Positions 57,726-57,832 of a DNA stretch of 57,832 nt are shown in pieces; position 1 is the stretch's first letter, and every line of letters begins with the position of its first letter. The notes below the pieces were generated by a model. It made no database searches and was not told the origin of the DNA. It saw only the letters and a list, made by a program, of their open reading frames with translations. Made by a program: the position numbers and the translations under genes. The stretch is from the NCBI GenBank assembly GCA_013426805.1, contig JACDZG010000037.1:1-57832 (forward strand), written 5' to 3'. Source of the stretch: Chromatiaceae bacterium. Its GTDB lineage: Bacteria > Pseudomonadota > Gammaproteobacteria > Chromatiales > Chromatiaceae.

Positions 57726-57753
57726 TGTAGGGGCGAATTAATTCGCCCCTACA
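57726..57753. repeat. Perfect 28-base palindrome
   Basis: TGTAGGGGCGAATT followed by its exact complement AATTCGCCCCTACA. Related to the palindromes at 3501 and 48626 (same GTAGG-GCGA outer part with a different centre). A GGCCTTGGTCAT copy follows at 57758-57769. Confidence 0.85.
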
Positions 57754-57802
57754 CGCCGGCCTTGGTCATGAACCCGGCCACCGCGCGATCTGCACGGTCG
57801 TC

Positions 57803-57819
57803 GGTCCGCACAGCGGACC
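57803..57819. repeat. Short palindromic repeat at window end
   Basis: GGTCCGC-ACA-GCGGACC followed by CTACAGG. It is the start of the common 'GTAGGGTCCGCTGTGCGGACC' type element read on the other strand. Confidence 0.6.
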
Positions 57820-57832
57820 CTACAGGTCACGG

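Overview
The window looks like a chromosomal segment of a high-GC gammaproteobacterium, most probably a purple sulfur bacterium (Chromatiaceae or a close relative). The main clue is a Tat-exported high-potential iron-sulfur protein (HiPIP) at 30.0-30.4 kb. Several housekeeping blocks are in gammaproteobacterial order: fur/bamE/ratAB, rlmE-ftsH-folP-glmM, and trxB-aat-bpt-infA-clpA-clpS-csp-icd. All family calls come from reading the translated sequence and from memory of the families; no database search was run.

Layout. 0-2.5 kb is AT-richer than the rest and looks acquired: a broken peptidase-like ORF, a small lipoprotein and a TIR-domain membrane protein. 2.8-3.5 kb holds an ORF-less group IIC intron on the minus strand, directly abutting a palindromic repeat. 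4-6 kb has two small secreted proteins and a methyltransferase. 6-18.1 kb is one tightly coupled minus-strand operon of 14 genes. It encodes an Mrp-antiporter/complex-I-like membrane complex whose order matches the archaeal Mbx/Mbs type, ending in a fused ferredoxin/NAD(P)H-flavoprotein subunit and a ferritin-like protein. 18.3-20.9 kb is a decayed defence-type locus (ATPase and DNA methyltransferase remnants) around an intact UPF0175/DUF3368 toxin-antitoxin pair. 20.9-29 kb is housekeeping. 29-31 kb has a membrane protein, HiPIP and an NlpC/P60 lipoprotein. 31-40.2 kb is the conserved trxB-to-icd block with all components of a bacterial N-degron pathway. 40.3-43.2 kb holds small envelope and coiled-coil proteins. 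43.2-43.6 kb has four tRNA genes (transcribed Pro, Arg, His, Lys). 43.9-48.5 kb has methionine gamma-lyase, a polysaccharide deacetylase, a kinase remnant, and the mtnP-apt methylthioadenosine/adenine salvage pair. 48.8-57.2 kb has a processive-type glycosyltransferase, a CinA-like protein and a secreted 1911-residue multidomain protein. Intergenic spaces from 43.7 kb onward are rich in palindromic repeats.

The most interesting system is the 6-18 kb complex. It has a full Mrp-like module (E, F, G, MbhD-, MbhE/MnhB-, C- and D-like), a second antiporter-like subunit, and NuoH/B/C/D/I-like subunits. The NuoD-like subunit keeps only the first Cys of each [NiFe]-binding pair (Cys77, Cys374); Asp80 and Glu377 sit where the second ones would be. 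It is therefore probably not a hydrogenase. The fused NuoI-GltD protein suggests electron exchange with NAD(P)H, coupled to ion transport. The physiological acceptor or donor cannot be read from the sequence; sulfur compounds or ferredoxin are the natural candidates in this kind of organism.
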